Below are positions 22,874 to 32,983 of a stretch of DNA of 64,000 nucleotides, one piece after another (positions within the stretch are counted from its first letter, which is position 1; every line of letters begins with the position of its first letter). The notes under the pieces were generated by a model. The model was not told where the DNA came from. It worked only from the letters and a program-made list of their open reading frames with translations, and did not search any database. The position numbers were made by a program, and so were the translations under genes. The stretch comes from Venturia oleaginea (lineage: Eukaryota > Ascomycota > Dothideomycetes > Venturiales > Venturiaceae), in assembly GCA_013176395.1 (NCBI GenBank), contig JABMLP010000005.1, positions 1,116,001 to 1,180,000 of the forward strand, read 5' to 3'.

Positions 22874-23206
22874 ACGTATTCCACCACCGAGCCGGCCACA
22901 CCACCGAGCCGGCCACTTTTCCTTGGCACGACCAACTCATATTACGCGTCTTCAATTTTATCGCTATCAACAACAGATTCCAAGTCTGTCGTGCTGCTAT
23001 CTGATTCAGAAGATATCTCAATATCCTTTTTACACCTTCGCGCATTGTGCCCAGGCTTTGAATTGGTCAGAGGTAGAGGCCTGAAGAGCGAGATCAATTC
23101 TGCCTTCTTCTTGAACGGCTATCGCGTTGCGTTGTTGAGACATTGCGTGTTGAAGAGGATAAGGGCTGTGCCAAGGAAAAGTGGCCGGCTCGGTGGTGGA
23201 ATACGT
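22874..23206 (-). mobile_element. 333-bp non-autonomous Fot1/pogo-type element (MITE)
   Basis: Terminal inverted repeats start ACGTATTCCACCACCGAGCC and contain the subrepeat CACCGAGCCGGCCA twice. The element is flanked by TA on both sides, the expected target duplication. Its left ~160 bases match the reverse complement of the 3' end of the Fot1-like element at 47.4-49.3 kb, including the sequence coding the acidic C-terminal tail of that transposase. It is therefore an internally deleted relative with a diverged terminal repeat. Confidence 0.85.
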
Positions 23207-23354
23207 TATTGCTTTTTTCATATATCGCTTATTCGAGGTCCGCCACCCTAAAGAATACGCATAGAATCTTCGGCTTTCATGTAAGCGTAGACCTTATCCA
23301 TGCATGCGCAGTATACCGTTCGGTCCGTGTAGAGTCTGTGCGAAGCAAGCGACT
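23207..23354. other. Short spacer between two mobile elements
   Basis: About 150 bases with no retrotransposon or host gene resemblance, ending in a TTA repeat that is the TAA tail of the next element on the minus strand. Confidence 0.35.
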
Positions 23355-24301
23355 ATTATTATTATTATTAAATTAAATAATCAGGATTTATTGTTGTATG
23401 TAGGGCTCTGATGTGCCTGTGCCAACATCCACTGTATTTACAAGGGGTATAAAACCATGTGAGACCAAAGACATGGAAAATTCCCTTCTGTTTCTTTCCT
23501 GGGAAGTTTTGATAACCGGACTAGTCGGCCTCTCCCTTCCCTTTCTGCTTGTCTCTGAGTGCTATTCGGGTCAACACTATAGCGAGGTCGATTGCTCCAA
23601 AACCGTGTCGTAACATCTCTATGTAGAGTGACTGCATTTTAACCGTACCCAGGCGGGCCTGGGTGGGAGCGGTTATTCTGTAACTGTTGTTCGCCTTTCC
23701 CTGGCGATGACTTTCTGTATGTGCCCATTATTCTTGATCTAAATTCAAGCCTGAATTCGTTATCTGCTTCTTTACTGTTCCTCCGTGCTTATACCGTGTC
23801 TGTACCGTGCCTTCGCCCGCCTGTATCCGCATGCCTCTCGCCCTTATCCGAAAGGGCACCCAAGAATCCTCCTATCATCTTCTTTCCGCCTTAGAAGTTC
23901 TTCCCTACTGTTTGTTGATGGCACCCTGGAGGACCAATCCAGTTCCGTACCTAGTTTTCTGTCCGTGTAGGGTTGAAGGGTTTTATCGCGATATCGTGCG
24001 GAGGAGGATAGAGGTCGAGGACGGCTCGATGCTCGCCTGGTACGTGGGAGGTCGTTCTTTACGTTTGTTTGATTGATCCTGTTGTTGCCGGTGTGTCTGG
24101 GCCTTTTCGGCGATGGTGTGCTCGCGGTACGGTCGTGGTGCGACGTGGCCTCTTGCTGCGCGAGTGCGACGACGGGCAACCACCACGAGCGTGCGTTGAT
24201 CTGATCGGCTCTGGTCACTGCCCTACATCTGAGATGTGGCGAGATGAATACAGGTTCGTAGCCTCCGCCTCGTACAGGCTCAGATTTCGACTTTGGAGGC
24301 C
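23355..24301 (-). mobile_element. LINE-tailed non-autonomous element, copy A
   Basis: A 947-bp sequence, read on the minus strand from GGCCTCCAAAGTCGAAATCT to GCAACAATAAATCCTGATTA plus a TAA tail. It is nearly identical to copy B at 40,811-41,757 (one difference noticed, at about 23,464). Its last ~55 bases match the 3' end of the LINE at 41.8-47.4 kb, so it is probably mobilised by LINE machinery. It is bounded on both sides by TAA repeats. It contains long open frames (for example a ~150-codon one beginning RPPKSKSEPVRGGGYEPV) but no recognisable domain. Confidence 0.8.
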
Positions 24302-24639
24302 TATTATTATTATTATTATTTTGCAGGCGAGAAAACGCTATCAGTAGGATATCCGAAATCGTCCCTAGCAAACAGCGAGGAATCTTGAGTTTCCACCAGA
24401 ACAATTGATAGAGGTAATTATAAAAGGTAGCTAGCAAGATAGAGCATCCTTATTCTTTTAATGAAGAATGCTTTTAGAACTATCTCTTCGTTGTTGGTGG
24501 CTGAATCAATCCAGGAGAGAAGAAGAGGAAGGGGAAGTTTTCGGAACGTCAAATCCTTACTAATAGGAGTACGATAGATTCGTAGGCGGTTTCAGATCTA
24601 CAAGAACAGAATCTTCCCGCCAAGTGTCAACGTCTTTCT
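24302..24639. other. Spacer after copy A
   Basis: A TAA/TTA microsatellite at 24,302-24,320 followed by about 320 bases with no recognised feature; the right boundary of the block inserted in the transporter should lie near its end. Confidence 0.35.
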
Positions 24640-25352
24640 CGTACAGGCAATATTCTTACAGGTATAGTGTCTGCTGGATCCGTCACGAACTCCTTTTCCA
24701 CTGTGGCTCAAACCCTGTAAGTCTCTTGAAATAGACACCCGACTGTCTTCGAATGCTGATATTAGCACAGCGGTTTCGGAACCATCGAGACTCTTCTTTT
24801 GACCGCATCCCCATACTTTCGCGGTCATCACAACCACAGCAAACGCCAGGCATGCGGACCGTAAATATTGGCACATCACACTTCCACTGTGTGTTGCTAT
24901 CGCAGCATTTATTTTAGCCGCTGCCACGACTTCCACGGCTCCTAGATATGTAGCAATGATGCTCATGGTTCCCGGAGTCTATACCGGTTATGTGGTGGCC
25001 CTCGGATGGATTAACAACTGAATAGCTAGATCACCAGCAAAGAGAGCCGCTGCTATGGGAGCAATCAATGCTGTTAGCAATTGCCCAAGTATTTGTGCGA
25101 GCTATATCTGTCCTCGAAGTACAGGTTCGAGTTATCTTAAGTTTTGCGGAATCAGAAATGACGCTCCCTGAGCTGACATCCAAATAAGTGGTAGCTTTCT
25201 CGGTTGACTGTGCCACTGCTGTATTAGCAATCATTGCAGCAACTATGCTATGCCTCATACTCGCTCGCCTGGACAAGAAGCTGGATAATGGGGAACACGT
25301 CGAGGGTGCCATCGTGGTGTCACGATACCGGGCGAGCTCTAGATTCTTGATA
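24640..25352 (+). pseudogene. MFS transporter pseudogene, C-terminal half
   Basis: In order on the plus strand, in changing frames: VTNSFSTVAQTL, IETLLLTASPY, HITLPLCVAIAAFILAAA, TSTAPRYVAMMLMVPGVYTG, SPAKRAAAMGAINAVSN, VDCATAVLAIIAATMLCLI and DKKLDNGEHVEGA. These are spans 7-12 and the C-terminus of the same Dal5-like family, and they continue where the fragment at 18.7-19.9 kb stops. An in-frame stop (INN-stop before IARSPAKR) and further frame changes show decay. The simplest reading is one gene split by an insertion of about 4.8 kb. Confidence 0.8.
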
Positions 25353-25721
25353 TAAAAGACGACGCTGGTATTCGCATTCCCAAGCAACCTACGAATCTAT
25401 GACTGAAAATACCGAGAAATCCTTCCTGCTCCGAAGTTGAATCCTAAACATGCTAGATATTGGCAGCTGTGTCATCCCCAACCAGACTCCGAATGAGATG
25501 AGTCTGTTTCCCGAGTTTTCCATGCCAGACAGAAATCTAGTTGTATGTCGTTTCCGTCGGGATATACCCTCACAAATACCTCATTGCCGTGCGATTTCTA
25601 TATCCGTTTAGCCTGTTATTCGCACATTCGCCGAGCGATTCCCAGCATCGCTCTTTCCGAAAACCATGAACGCCGACCCCAGTTCTCCACGCTGCATGCC
25701 CCGCTCCGTGACCCTCCTCGA
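25353..25721. other. Intergenic, no gene seen
   Basis: About 370 bases between the transporter remnant and the next small gene; only short frames. Confidence 0.35.
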
Positions 25722-26068
25722 TTAGGAGAGTTGTAGGCTTTGTGCCACTAGCCACTTCTTGATTTCACCTTTCGCGACACCCAACGAGCCTTCGCTTTCG
25801 TGGACCAACTTTTTGGAGTTGTGGAAGCCATAGAAATAGTACATGACTTCTTCGATCGTCGGTGCTCTCGAGTAGTGTGTCGTCAGATCCGTATGCGACT
25901 TTTGAATGAATGTGAGTTCTTCGGTTGTGAACGCGGTGTAAGCAGTTGTCATCCTTCTTTGCTAAATGACGAGGTCAGAGAAATGACTACCATCAATTAT
26001 GCAACGAAACTTACTCTTGCAGGACTTTTGACCTCCTTTTGGTCCCAGTATCCTTGGAAGAGTGCCAT
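25722..26068 (-). CDS. Small conserved-looking hypothetical protein, two exons
   Basis: Exon 1 (26015-26068, MALFQGYWDQKEVKSPAR) and exon 2 (25722-25961) join in phase across a GT...AG intron that has a CTGACC branch, giving 97 residues. The protein is hydrophilic, with a likely helical segment around AFTTEELTFIQKSHTDLTTH and a C-terminal GEIKKWLVAQSLQLS. There is no signal peptide or membrane span. I do not recognise the family. Both exon ends and reading frame look well preserved in a neighbourhood of decayed genes, which supports a real gene. Confidence 0.55.
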
Positions 26069-28197
26069 GTTAAAAATGCTTTGTAGTTGAAGAAATATAT
26101 GGCGGAAAGATCGGATAGCGAGGCTGATGCAGATTTTCTTCTCAATCATACAAGCCACTGATCGTCTTTATACCAACTCGGTGGCACGAGCATCATAGAT
26201 ATATATACGTCCTCGGCATCGATTGGCCTACCAAGAAGAATCTACGTGCCAAGACAGGGTTGTGGAAAGGTCGGAAGAAAATTGCAGCACTTAAGGGCTG
26301 AGACGTTCGCTTAGGATGCGACGCAACATGTCGTTCTTTGGCAATTTTGCGAGACTTTCTCCGGCGAACCTCATCTGTTGTTGGTGTCGAGTAAGCACCC
26401 TTTCCCGTTCCGGGATTGCTTGGCAGGATGACCTATCTGGGTAATCCGTGCTGGGATTACGAAGCCCATCCTGTGATCCCTCCCTTGCTTTTACCAAGCG
26501 GAAGGACCTTGTCATCCCCAAAGCCAGTGTGAGTGACGCCGCGAAAGCATAAGATGAGGACGAGAATTGTCTGCCCTTGGCTTTCTTGTGGAGTTGTTCT
26601 GATAATAATTCAGTTTTTCACCTCCACATCTCTCTCTCCACGCTCGCTTGGTAGGCGCTGGACGCTGCTGGTGTCGGCGAGACCCGTTTCCTGTCACTTC
26701 ACACTCATAATAATCGACTGGAACGGCTGTTGTCGTGCAAGCCCAATGGTTCAGCATAACATCGCATGCAAGGTATCCCGATCCGGAAACGCCAATGCGG
26801 CCGCGACATCCGGCCAACCCAAGCATCTCATGCACAAAACAACACAAAAGGCGCCAGAAGTCAGAATCAAGAGTTTTCAATTTAAATCATCAGCTCACAC
26901 TGCCGCGCAATCACGAGATGTCACCACACAATCTCGCCCAAGAAAAACAACTATCTTGGCAGAGGCTGCTCAAGATTTCCACCACCGCCCAAGAAAGTTC
27001 CACTTGTGATAATTCAAAGTCTTAGCCTCCGCCTCCTCCTTTTCCTTGGCCTCCGCCTCCTCCACCAACAACAACGACCCGTTGTGCTTAGCCCTCTTAG
27101 CATTTATGCTCTCCGCCACGACCGCCTATCGATGTTCGTAGGAATACCGCTTTAGGCAATCGTTAGCTTCCGTTGAAAAGGTTCCTTCCTTAGCCTCACT
27201 GCTACTATCTTGATTAAACTCTTCGTTTTCTTGTCTCGGTGCTGCTGAATGCTTATCGCAAGACGCGCATAGGTGTCGCCGTTGGATATTGGCATTGTCT
27301 GATAGAGTGTTGGCCTACTGCGCTGCTTGGCATATTTTGCTCGTTGTGCGTGCGATGGCGCAGTCGGTGGTTTGGTACATACCGGTGAAAATAGTGCATT
27401 TGCAGTCTTTGTAGATCAGAACCTTTCGTTTGCACATCGCGGACGAAATCTTGCGGTTGAGGTTTTTTTGGGAATGCGATGGCTGAGTTCCGTGATTGCC
27501 GGGGCGAGTGATTTATTGGCGCCTGTTTTCTACAATACCAAAAAAGGTCTTGATTGTTTCTGATTGCGCACAATGATGAGTTTCTCGGAGCGTTCAATCA
27601 AGCGCTTTGTTAACAACCTGATTGCGACGTGAACAGCTTTGTTGCAATCGCAAACGTACAATTCGGTCGCATCGGGCACGCTCACGCCAAGCTTTACCGT
27701 GCATCGTAAACTTCATAAAGTCTTGGTCGCAGAGACGATCACGACACGAGGCTTTCTAGATGAGTGCGAGTCGGCCCTTCATGTTGGTATCCTACATGTG
27801 GATGCGCAAATGGTAAAGGCACGTGGACGAGGCTAGCTTCGAGGCTGAATCCTTCCGCACTTTCTGCCAATCAGGCGACTCAATCTGGATCGCCTGCCAA
27901 TACTTGGTAGTAGGTTGCTGTCGATCACTGAAATCTTGTTTTTCAAGGCGCCGATGTAGACCTGTGAGCGGGTAAAAGCAAAGATCAAATTCTTTGTTGG
28001 AAAACAGTTAGCTGTCACTACATTACAGACTCACTTGCACTTCCGTGATTTGACTATTCACTCAATTTAAGGAGGGGACACTTTCAAAGGTAGAAAATAC
28101 TTGAGCTGTTTCGTAAAGAGAGAAAGCCCTGTGCTGGCTACAAAGAGACCTGTTTGCTAGCAGCGTTCAAATCCAAATCCCAATTTGGACCCCCATG
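26069..28197. other. Gene-poor stretch of ~2.1 kb
   Basis: Overlapping frames of 60-160 codons on both strands (for example 26,533-27,009 plus) show no domain. A short purine/pyrimidine-biased repeat of CCTCCGCCTCCT type lies at 27,027-27,063. Nothing is supported as a gene. Confidence 0.35.
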
Positions 28198-28800
28198 CTA
28201 AACAGCCTTTTCCCTGACCAACAGCATCACCTTCTCAAACATCTTTCGACCACGGACTTTGGAGAAGCTATAGACTTTCTTATCAACGCCCTCACCGTCA
28301 TCATTCTCTCCATCCTCTCCATTCCCATCAATTTGAATATCAAGTTCTTCTCTGACAATGGGCTCGTCTGACCCTTTTCCAACTTCGCAACGAAAGAGCT
28401 TAAACTTCAGACCCAACACCTGAACACAGTATACATGGTCTTTGGTCAGACCCAGTTCCCTATCCGAAGCACAGAAATCGATTATGGGTTCTTCCGAGTG
28501 TGTAGGAGCTAGGAACTGCATCGTGAGAACGAGTCTGGTGCGCACGCCCTTGTCGGAGAGATAGATGTTGGCACTGTGGGTTTCAGTGCCGTCGTCCTGA
28601 GCCATTGTATGTCGCTTGATCTTATATTTATTGTCCACGAAGCAAAGCCAGATTAAGCAATCCCAGATATTCTGCGTGTGCGTGATGCTGGTCGGATTGG
28701 TCTTAGCGGCATCGATGATTGCGTTCATGGGAATGCTGTTGCCGCTGAACATGTGGGCGAGCTCATTTAGGATAACTTGGGTGCGGCTGGACTCGGACAT
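28198..28800 (-). CDS. Hypothetical protein, ~200 residues
   Basis: A single intact frame. The start at 28,800 (MSESSRTQVILNELAHMF) is preferred over an upstream Met at 28,833. The protein is mixed alpha/beta in appearance. It has an acidic loop (GNGEDGENDDGEGVD, residues ~170-185) and a basic C-terminus (KVRGRKMFEKVMLLVREK). No signal peptide, membrane span or catalytic motif is visible and I do not recognise it. Such single-exon orphan proteins often occur in families in fungal accessory regions. Confidence 0.6.
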   Translation of the reverse strand: MSESSRTQVILNELAHMFSGNSIPMNAIIDAAKTNPTSITHTQNIWDCLIWLCFVDNKYKIKRHTMAQDDGTETHSANIYLSDKGVRTRLVLTMQFLAPTHSEEPIIDFCASDRELGLTKDHVYCVQVLGLKFKLFRCEVGKGSDEPIVREELDIQIDGNGEDGENDDGEGVDKKVYSFSKVRGRKMFEKVMLLVREKAV

Positions 28801-29283
28801 GTTGAGAGAAGAGGGTCGGACAGAGGGAAGCAAGAGTGTTGCTGAAGACGAAGGATTTCAGAGACGATGGATATTGGCCAGAGACTTGCGGAGGGTCGTG
28901 CTATATAGCTGGTTAAGCAAGCTGTTTGCCAATCGCTAATTTCCCGCGTGACACAAACAGGGCAGAACAACAGCCACAATCATCTCATCCTGCCAGATGA
29001 GTCCCTCCAAGCATGAACACACTTTCTCGCAACACTTCCACTCAACATCGATCAATTTCTGGTGATATTCTTTTCCTAGATTGTCAGAGATATCGATCTG
29101 GAATTGAAAGATCGCTTGTTCTGTAGGATATTCGGTGGCTTGGGCTAAAAGCGGACATAAAATGATGAGAGCGCTGTGGAGACAAATAATGCAAACTAGA
29201 GGGAGAATGTGGATCTGGCATCAATTTATACTCGCACAATACTGAACCTGAAGCCACCAGCAATTCTGCAGCCTCTCCGATTT
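28801..29283. other. Intergenic with a degenerate foldback copy
   Basis: About 480 bases upstream of the hypothetical gene. At 29,043-29,106 the sequences ATCGATCAATTTCTGG and ATATCGATCTGGAATTG resemble the outer parts of the foldback MITE family, but the right arm lacks its CCAGAAA core, so this is at most a damaged copy. Confidence 0.35.
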
Positions 29284-29634
29284 CTATTGAGGCATATCGA
29301 GCTCAACCCAACGCTTCTTATTCCTCGGCTTCAGAATTTCACCACCACCAACGAGGCCCTTTCTTAAAAATACATTGCGGAATGGAGTTGCCCAATTCGC
29401 GGTCGATATCGATAATTTTCTGGCGATCTGATCGCAGAAAATCACCAGAAAATTATCGATATGGATCGTGAAAAGGAGCAGATCAATTACTCTTGGCCAT
29501 GTTAGCTTGTAGACCTGGTCGTCTTTGCTTGCCATTCTTGATATCAGATAGTACTCTCTAGCTGAAATCTCGACCTGGACTTCGAGGACCAAAGTTCTCT
29601 CTTGTACTTGGCGAAAGTTATGCGCAGAAGCCAT
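29284..29634 (-). CDS. Possible small gene containing a foldback MITE
   Basis: A 116-codon frame (MASAHNFRQVQERTLVLEVQ...) stays open through a foldback MITE at 29,393-29,470, which contributes about 25 residues around TIHIDNFLVIFCDQ. No domain is recognised. It may be a chance frame or the remains of a gene in which the MITE was inserted without breaking the frame. Confidence 0.25.
   Translation of the reverse strand: MASAHNFRQVQERTLVLEVQVEISAREYYLISRMASKDDQVYKLTWPRVIDLLLFTIHIDNFLVIFCDQIARKLSISTANWATPFRNVFLRKGLVGGGEILKPRNKKRWVELDMPQ
29393..29470. mobile_element. Foldback MITE, copy 2
   Basis: The left arm, centred on TATCGATAATTTTCTGG, and the right arm, CCAGAAAATTATCGATA, are perfect complements over 17 bases, separated by about 20 bases and continued by imperfect pairing outward. 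It is the best-preserved member in the window and lies inside an open frame. Confidence 0.75.
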
Positions 29635-29688
29635 TCTCAGTACCCTGGAACACTTCTATACAAATAATGTTATTCAGGAGCGATATCT

Positions 29689-29770
29689 CAATTCGGGATG
29701 ATACTTGTCAAATTTCTGGCAAGATTCATGTTGGCACCTGCCAGAAATTCGTTGATATCAAACTGAACTC
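29689..29770. mobile_element. Foldback MITE, copy 3
   Basis: The left arm contains TTGTCAAATTTCTGGCA and the right arm contains TGCCAGAAATTCGTTGA, with a loop of about 17 bases and outer ends CAATTC... and ...GAACTC. Same architecture as copies 1, 2 and 4. Confidence 0.7.
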
Positions 29771-30107
29771 AAAGGTTTGTGACTGATCTGAGAATATTCG
29801 TACCGTGCACATCAGGTCTGGAAGACTGGCACATAGGTTGAGTACTGACACACGGCCGAAGCTACTTGTGACAATCGACTTGGTCACCCTGTGGTAGGCA
29901 AGATGGTGATATGAAGTATTGATGTTTTCCAAAGGTTGCCTCTATGATTCTCTTAGTCGCAAGCCGGTCCGCTAAAAACACCCTGGTGGTTTAGCAAGCT
30001 CCCAATAGCGCAAGACATCAATGTCAGGTATTGAATCTCGATATCGAAGATCAGATCGCCAGCTCATTGCCTCGTCATTGCCACCTCTCATTGTTCCTAC
30101 CCACCTG

Positions 30108-30482
30108 CTACTCGCCCTTCGTTTTCAATTTCCAAACAAAAGCCAGCATCTCTTTCCATTTCTCAACCTGCGCTTCTTTCTTGCCGCTCCTCCTCTGGAC
30201 TTCCTCCAATTTGAGATGGCACCGATACGCTTCTGCAATGACGAAATCGAGGTCAACCGGCTTACCAAGGTACTCTTGAAACGCAGCCTGGTGAGAAGAA
30301 TCTTCACTGACGAAGCGACGCACCTTTTTGGAGTATTCTACCCCATTCATGCCATCGTCTACAGCGATACCCTTGATTCTAGGACGCTCCACTCGTTTGT
30401 CCAAGCTCTGGTAGAAATATCCGGTTTCTGCCGTAATGCCTTCTTTGCATAGTTTGTTGTACTGAAGTTTCCATTCTTGATG
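30108..30482 (-). CDS. Hypothetical protein, C-terminal exon
   Basis: A 124-codon exon after a plausible acceptor (CGCCCCAG) at 30,483. It begins HQEWKLQYNKLCKEGITAET and ends in a charged segment KKEAQVEKWKEMLAFVWKLK. The composition is that of a soluble helical protein. The upstream exon and start codon could not be fixed; candidate frames lie at 30,540-30,730. No family is recognised. Confidence 0.4.
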   Translation of the reverse strand, partial: HQEWKLQYNKLCKEGITAETGYFYQSLDKRVERPRIKGIAVDDGMNGVEYSKKVRRFVSEDSSHQAAFQEYLGKPVDLDFVIAEAYRCHLKLEEVQRRSGKKEAQVEKWKEMLAFVWKLKTKGE

Positions 30483-31614
30483 CTGGGGCGAAGCGAAGGA
30501 GCAGGTTTGAGTGTAAAAATCGGAAGGAGAAGGCGATCACGAGTTCGAAATTTTTTGATAGTACTGCAGTTGTGTTGTGGCCGTGTTGAGGTGATGTGTA
30601 GAGGTTGTTCTTAACGGCGATGTCCAATCGCTAGTTTGCGTGGTTGCAGATCGTGACGTGTAGCAGTTATTCATGAATGAAAAGGGAGGGGAAAACGAGA
30701 AGTGTCTATTCGTATTTATACCTACCAATTTCCAGTCGGCGGATTTGCCGATGCGCTGGTGTATTCACATGATCGCAGCTTCGTATAGTCATGAGAACGA
30801 ATTGCTTCATTCACCTATATACTTAGCTGAGTATCACGAGGAGTTTTGAGTCTAAGTGTGATGGAAGAGGCCTGGTTATGGCTACTGGTGGAAGATGGAA
30901 AAGGTGAAAACGTATGAGACAAATGGGTAAATATTTAGTAGCCTTTTGCATGACAAGCTCGAAGAAGTATTCGCAGGGACCGGACCTCCAGTGATGGTCA
31001 GTAGCAACGAGTCGCGATGGGAAAGTGTGCTTCTCGTCGTTGCAAAGCCGTCGAGAGAAACTCTAAGAAGCATCCGCTTTGATGAAAACAATAAAAATTA
31101 GTTGTTGTTTGATGAAGCAAGCAAATGGAAGAACGCGAAGTGGAGCAGTTCAAAACCTACCATGAGCCCGTGACAAAATAACGAGAAGATCGTAATCCCA
31201 CAAGACGACCCTCGAGATGAATCTGGAGAGGGATAGAATCTCAGTCAAGGTCAAAATCTAATGGAAACCAGATAATGTGACACTCAACCTCAACCATTCG
31301 TCTCGTTGCTTGGCGTCGGTCGCAACCACGACATGAGGCTGACCCGACCGAAGGACTAACGTCTGCCCATCGGCGCACAGGATGCTCCGAAAATTTGTGC
31401 TTCTTGTCGACGCCGGCCGGCAAGTGATGGAGTCGAAGACACGGGCACAACGGAGTTAAGTCCCCTAACTCCCACCACCGACACTACCCGACGAGGCTGG
31501 AAAAGATTGAAGACAAGACCAAAGAAGTCTCCAAAACCCAACCAAACAACATCAAGAACTCCCAATCCAATCTTATACCTACCTCATCTCAAGCATCTGC
31601 CTGGATTCCCGACA
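30483..31614. other. Intergenic, possible upstream exon of the preceding gene
   Basis: About 1.1 kb. It includes the Ser/Thr-rich short frame at 30,540-30,730 that might be the 5' exon of the minus-strand gene, and otherwise nothing recognisable. Confidence 0.3.
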
Positions 31615-32164
31615 ATGGCACAATACGCATCCACCCAGCCCCCCAGCTACGAAAACCACATCCAAAATATCGCCATCGTGGGCGCTGGAGGTTAAGAGCG
31701 CGTCCATTCTCCCACAGAACAAGGATACCCAACCAACAGTCAGCGCCTGGAAGAATGATTCCATACGAGTTGGTAGTTTTGAAATCAGCCAGAAGGATAT
31801 GTTCGCTTCTGTCCTCCACGTCACAGGAGACATAGAGAGAGACTGGAGCATAAGCTATCCACCTGTTATTGAACGCTTTGAGCAAGGAAAGGCCGAGATG
31901 CAGATGGGCGATATGTCAGGTTTTGCCCAGTGGCTTTATGCACGAGGTTTCTATCCCGATGGCGCTGGTAATTTTGGGAAGCACGCTGGGTTGGATAATG
32001 AGAGATTGGGATTGGAGAAGGAGGATCTGGATGAAGCGACCAAGTTCGGTATTCATATTCATGGAATTGGACATTTCGAGGAGGAGAAAGCGAGGATGCA
32101 GCTGGCAGGGCGGCGGAGAAGGACTAAGAACACGATCAGTGCAGCGAGGAGTGTGTGCGCGTAA
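31615..32164 (+). pseudogene. NmrA-like/isoflavone-reductase-like gene with internal deletion
   Basis: The N-terminus (ENHIQNIAIVGAGG) is the start of a Rossmann fold with the NAD(P)-binding GxGG-type loop. Only about 40 bases later the sequence resumes with SAWKNDSIRVGSFEISQKDM, FASVLHVTGDIERDW, GDMSGFAQWLYARGFYP and LDNERLGLEKEDLDEATKFG, which belong to the C-terminal part of NmrA-like oxidoreductases. Roughly 190 residues of a ~300-residue protein are missing. The intervening bases could be spliced as a GT...AG intron (about 31,692-31,738), which would give a short product lacking most of the cofactor-binding domain. Function as a reductase is therefore unlikely. It converges on the glyoxalase gene with 31 bp between stops. 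Confidence 0.7.
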
Positions 32165-32195
32165 CTATCATTCGATGTTGTTCTTTCGTAATGAC

Positions 32196-32983
32196 TCACC
32201 AGTGCGGCCAGATCCCTCGGCTCACAATCTCACCAACGTGGCCATCTGGATCGTAAAAGTATACGCTTCTTCCTCCGCGGTCCCATTCCATAGTGGAGTG
32301 AATATGCACATTGTTCTTCTCCAAATATGCCTCCCAAGCAAATACGTCCTCCCTCTTCTCCACAGCTAGTGCATAGTGTAGCTTCAACGAGACTTCAGGG
32401 TGATTCCTAGCATCTTTGGGAGAAACAGTTCCATTCTGGAGACCGAGCGCGGTGATGATGCTTAGATCTGGACCATGTCCCGCGATCTGCCCTCTGCCTG
32501 GTGCCCCGGAGTAATTCTTGTCTTCGGACGTATAGCCCAGGTGGAAGAGGAGGAGTGTCGTTGTTCCGATATTGAAAGCCGACAGTCGATCCTGGGCGTA
32601 TCTTGTCAGTCTTTGGACACAACGATCTCATCACGCAGACGCCATACAGAGACCATGAAGTTCTCCAGCCCAAGAATATCTTTGTAAAACTTGACAGCTA
32701 AGTCCATCCTGCGAATATAAAGACATGTTTCTAACATATGTCCGATCTTTGGTGGGGCTCCTGGTGCGCGCTTGCTGTGTCCAACGGACCCTGCGTGCTG
32801 GAGGAAACGCGATGGCGCATTCTGGAAACGAAGTCAGTATGTGGCGATCGTTGTTCAGAAAGAGAGACTCACTCTTGACTCGACTGAACTTGGGATCCGA
32901 ATGGTGAGGCCTAGGAAGAAAAAGACTGAGGCGATGATAACTGCAGATAAGTACGGAGCGAAAGAACGTTGTGAATGATTCAT
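32196..32983 (-). CDS. Glyoxalase/VOC-superfamily protein with N-terminal membrane anchor
   Basis: Exons 32873-32983, 32648-32821 and 32196-32591 join in phase and give 226 residues. Exon 1 codes a short hydrophilic start and one membrane span (LSAVIIASVFFFLGLTIRI). The VOC domain begins at residue ~55 with KIGHMLETCLYIRRMDLAVK and FYKDILGLENF. It continues with FNIGTTTLLLFHLGY and ends with the typical metal-site region LHYALAVEKREDVFAWEAYL, STMEWDRGGRSVYFYDPDGH and VGEI. His (in IGHM), His (in LHYA) and Glu (in VGEI) are the expected metal ligands. The superfamily includes glyoxalases, dioxygenases and thiol transferases; the substrate is unknown. The membrane anchor is unusual for it. A converging NmrA-like pseudogene lies 31 bp away. 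Confidence 0.85.

Noticed and set aside
26533..27009. 158-codon plus-strand frame
   Set aside because: Mixed hydrophobic and basic segments without family resemblance; overlapping frames on both strands are equally long.
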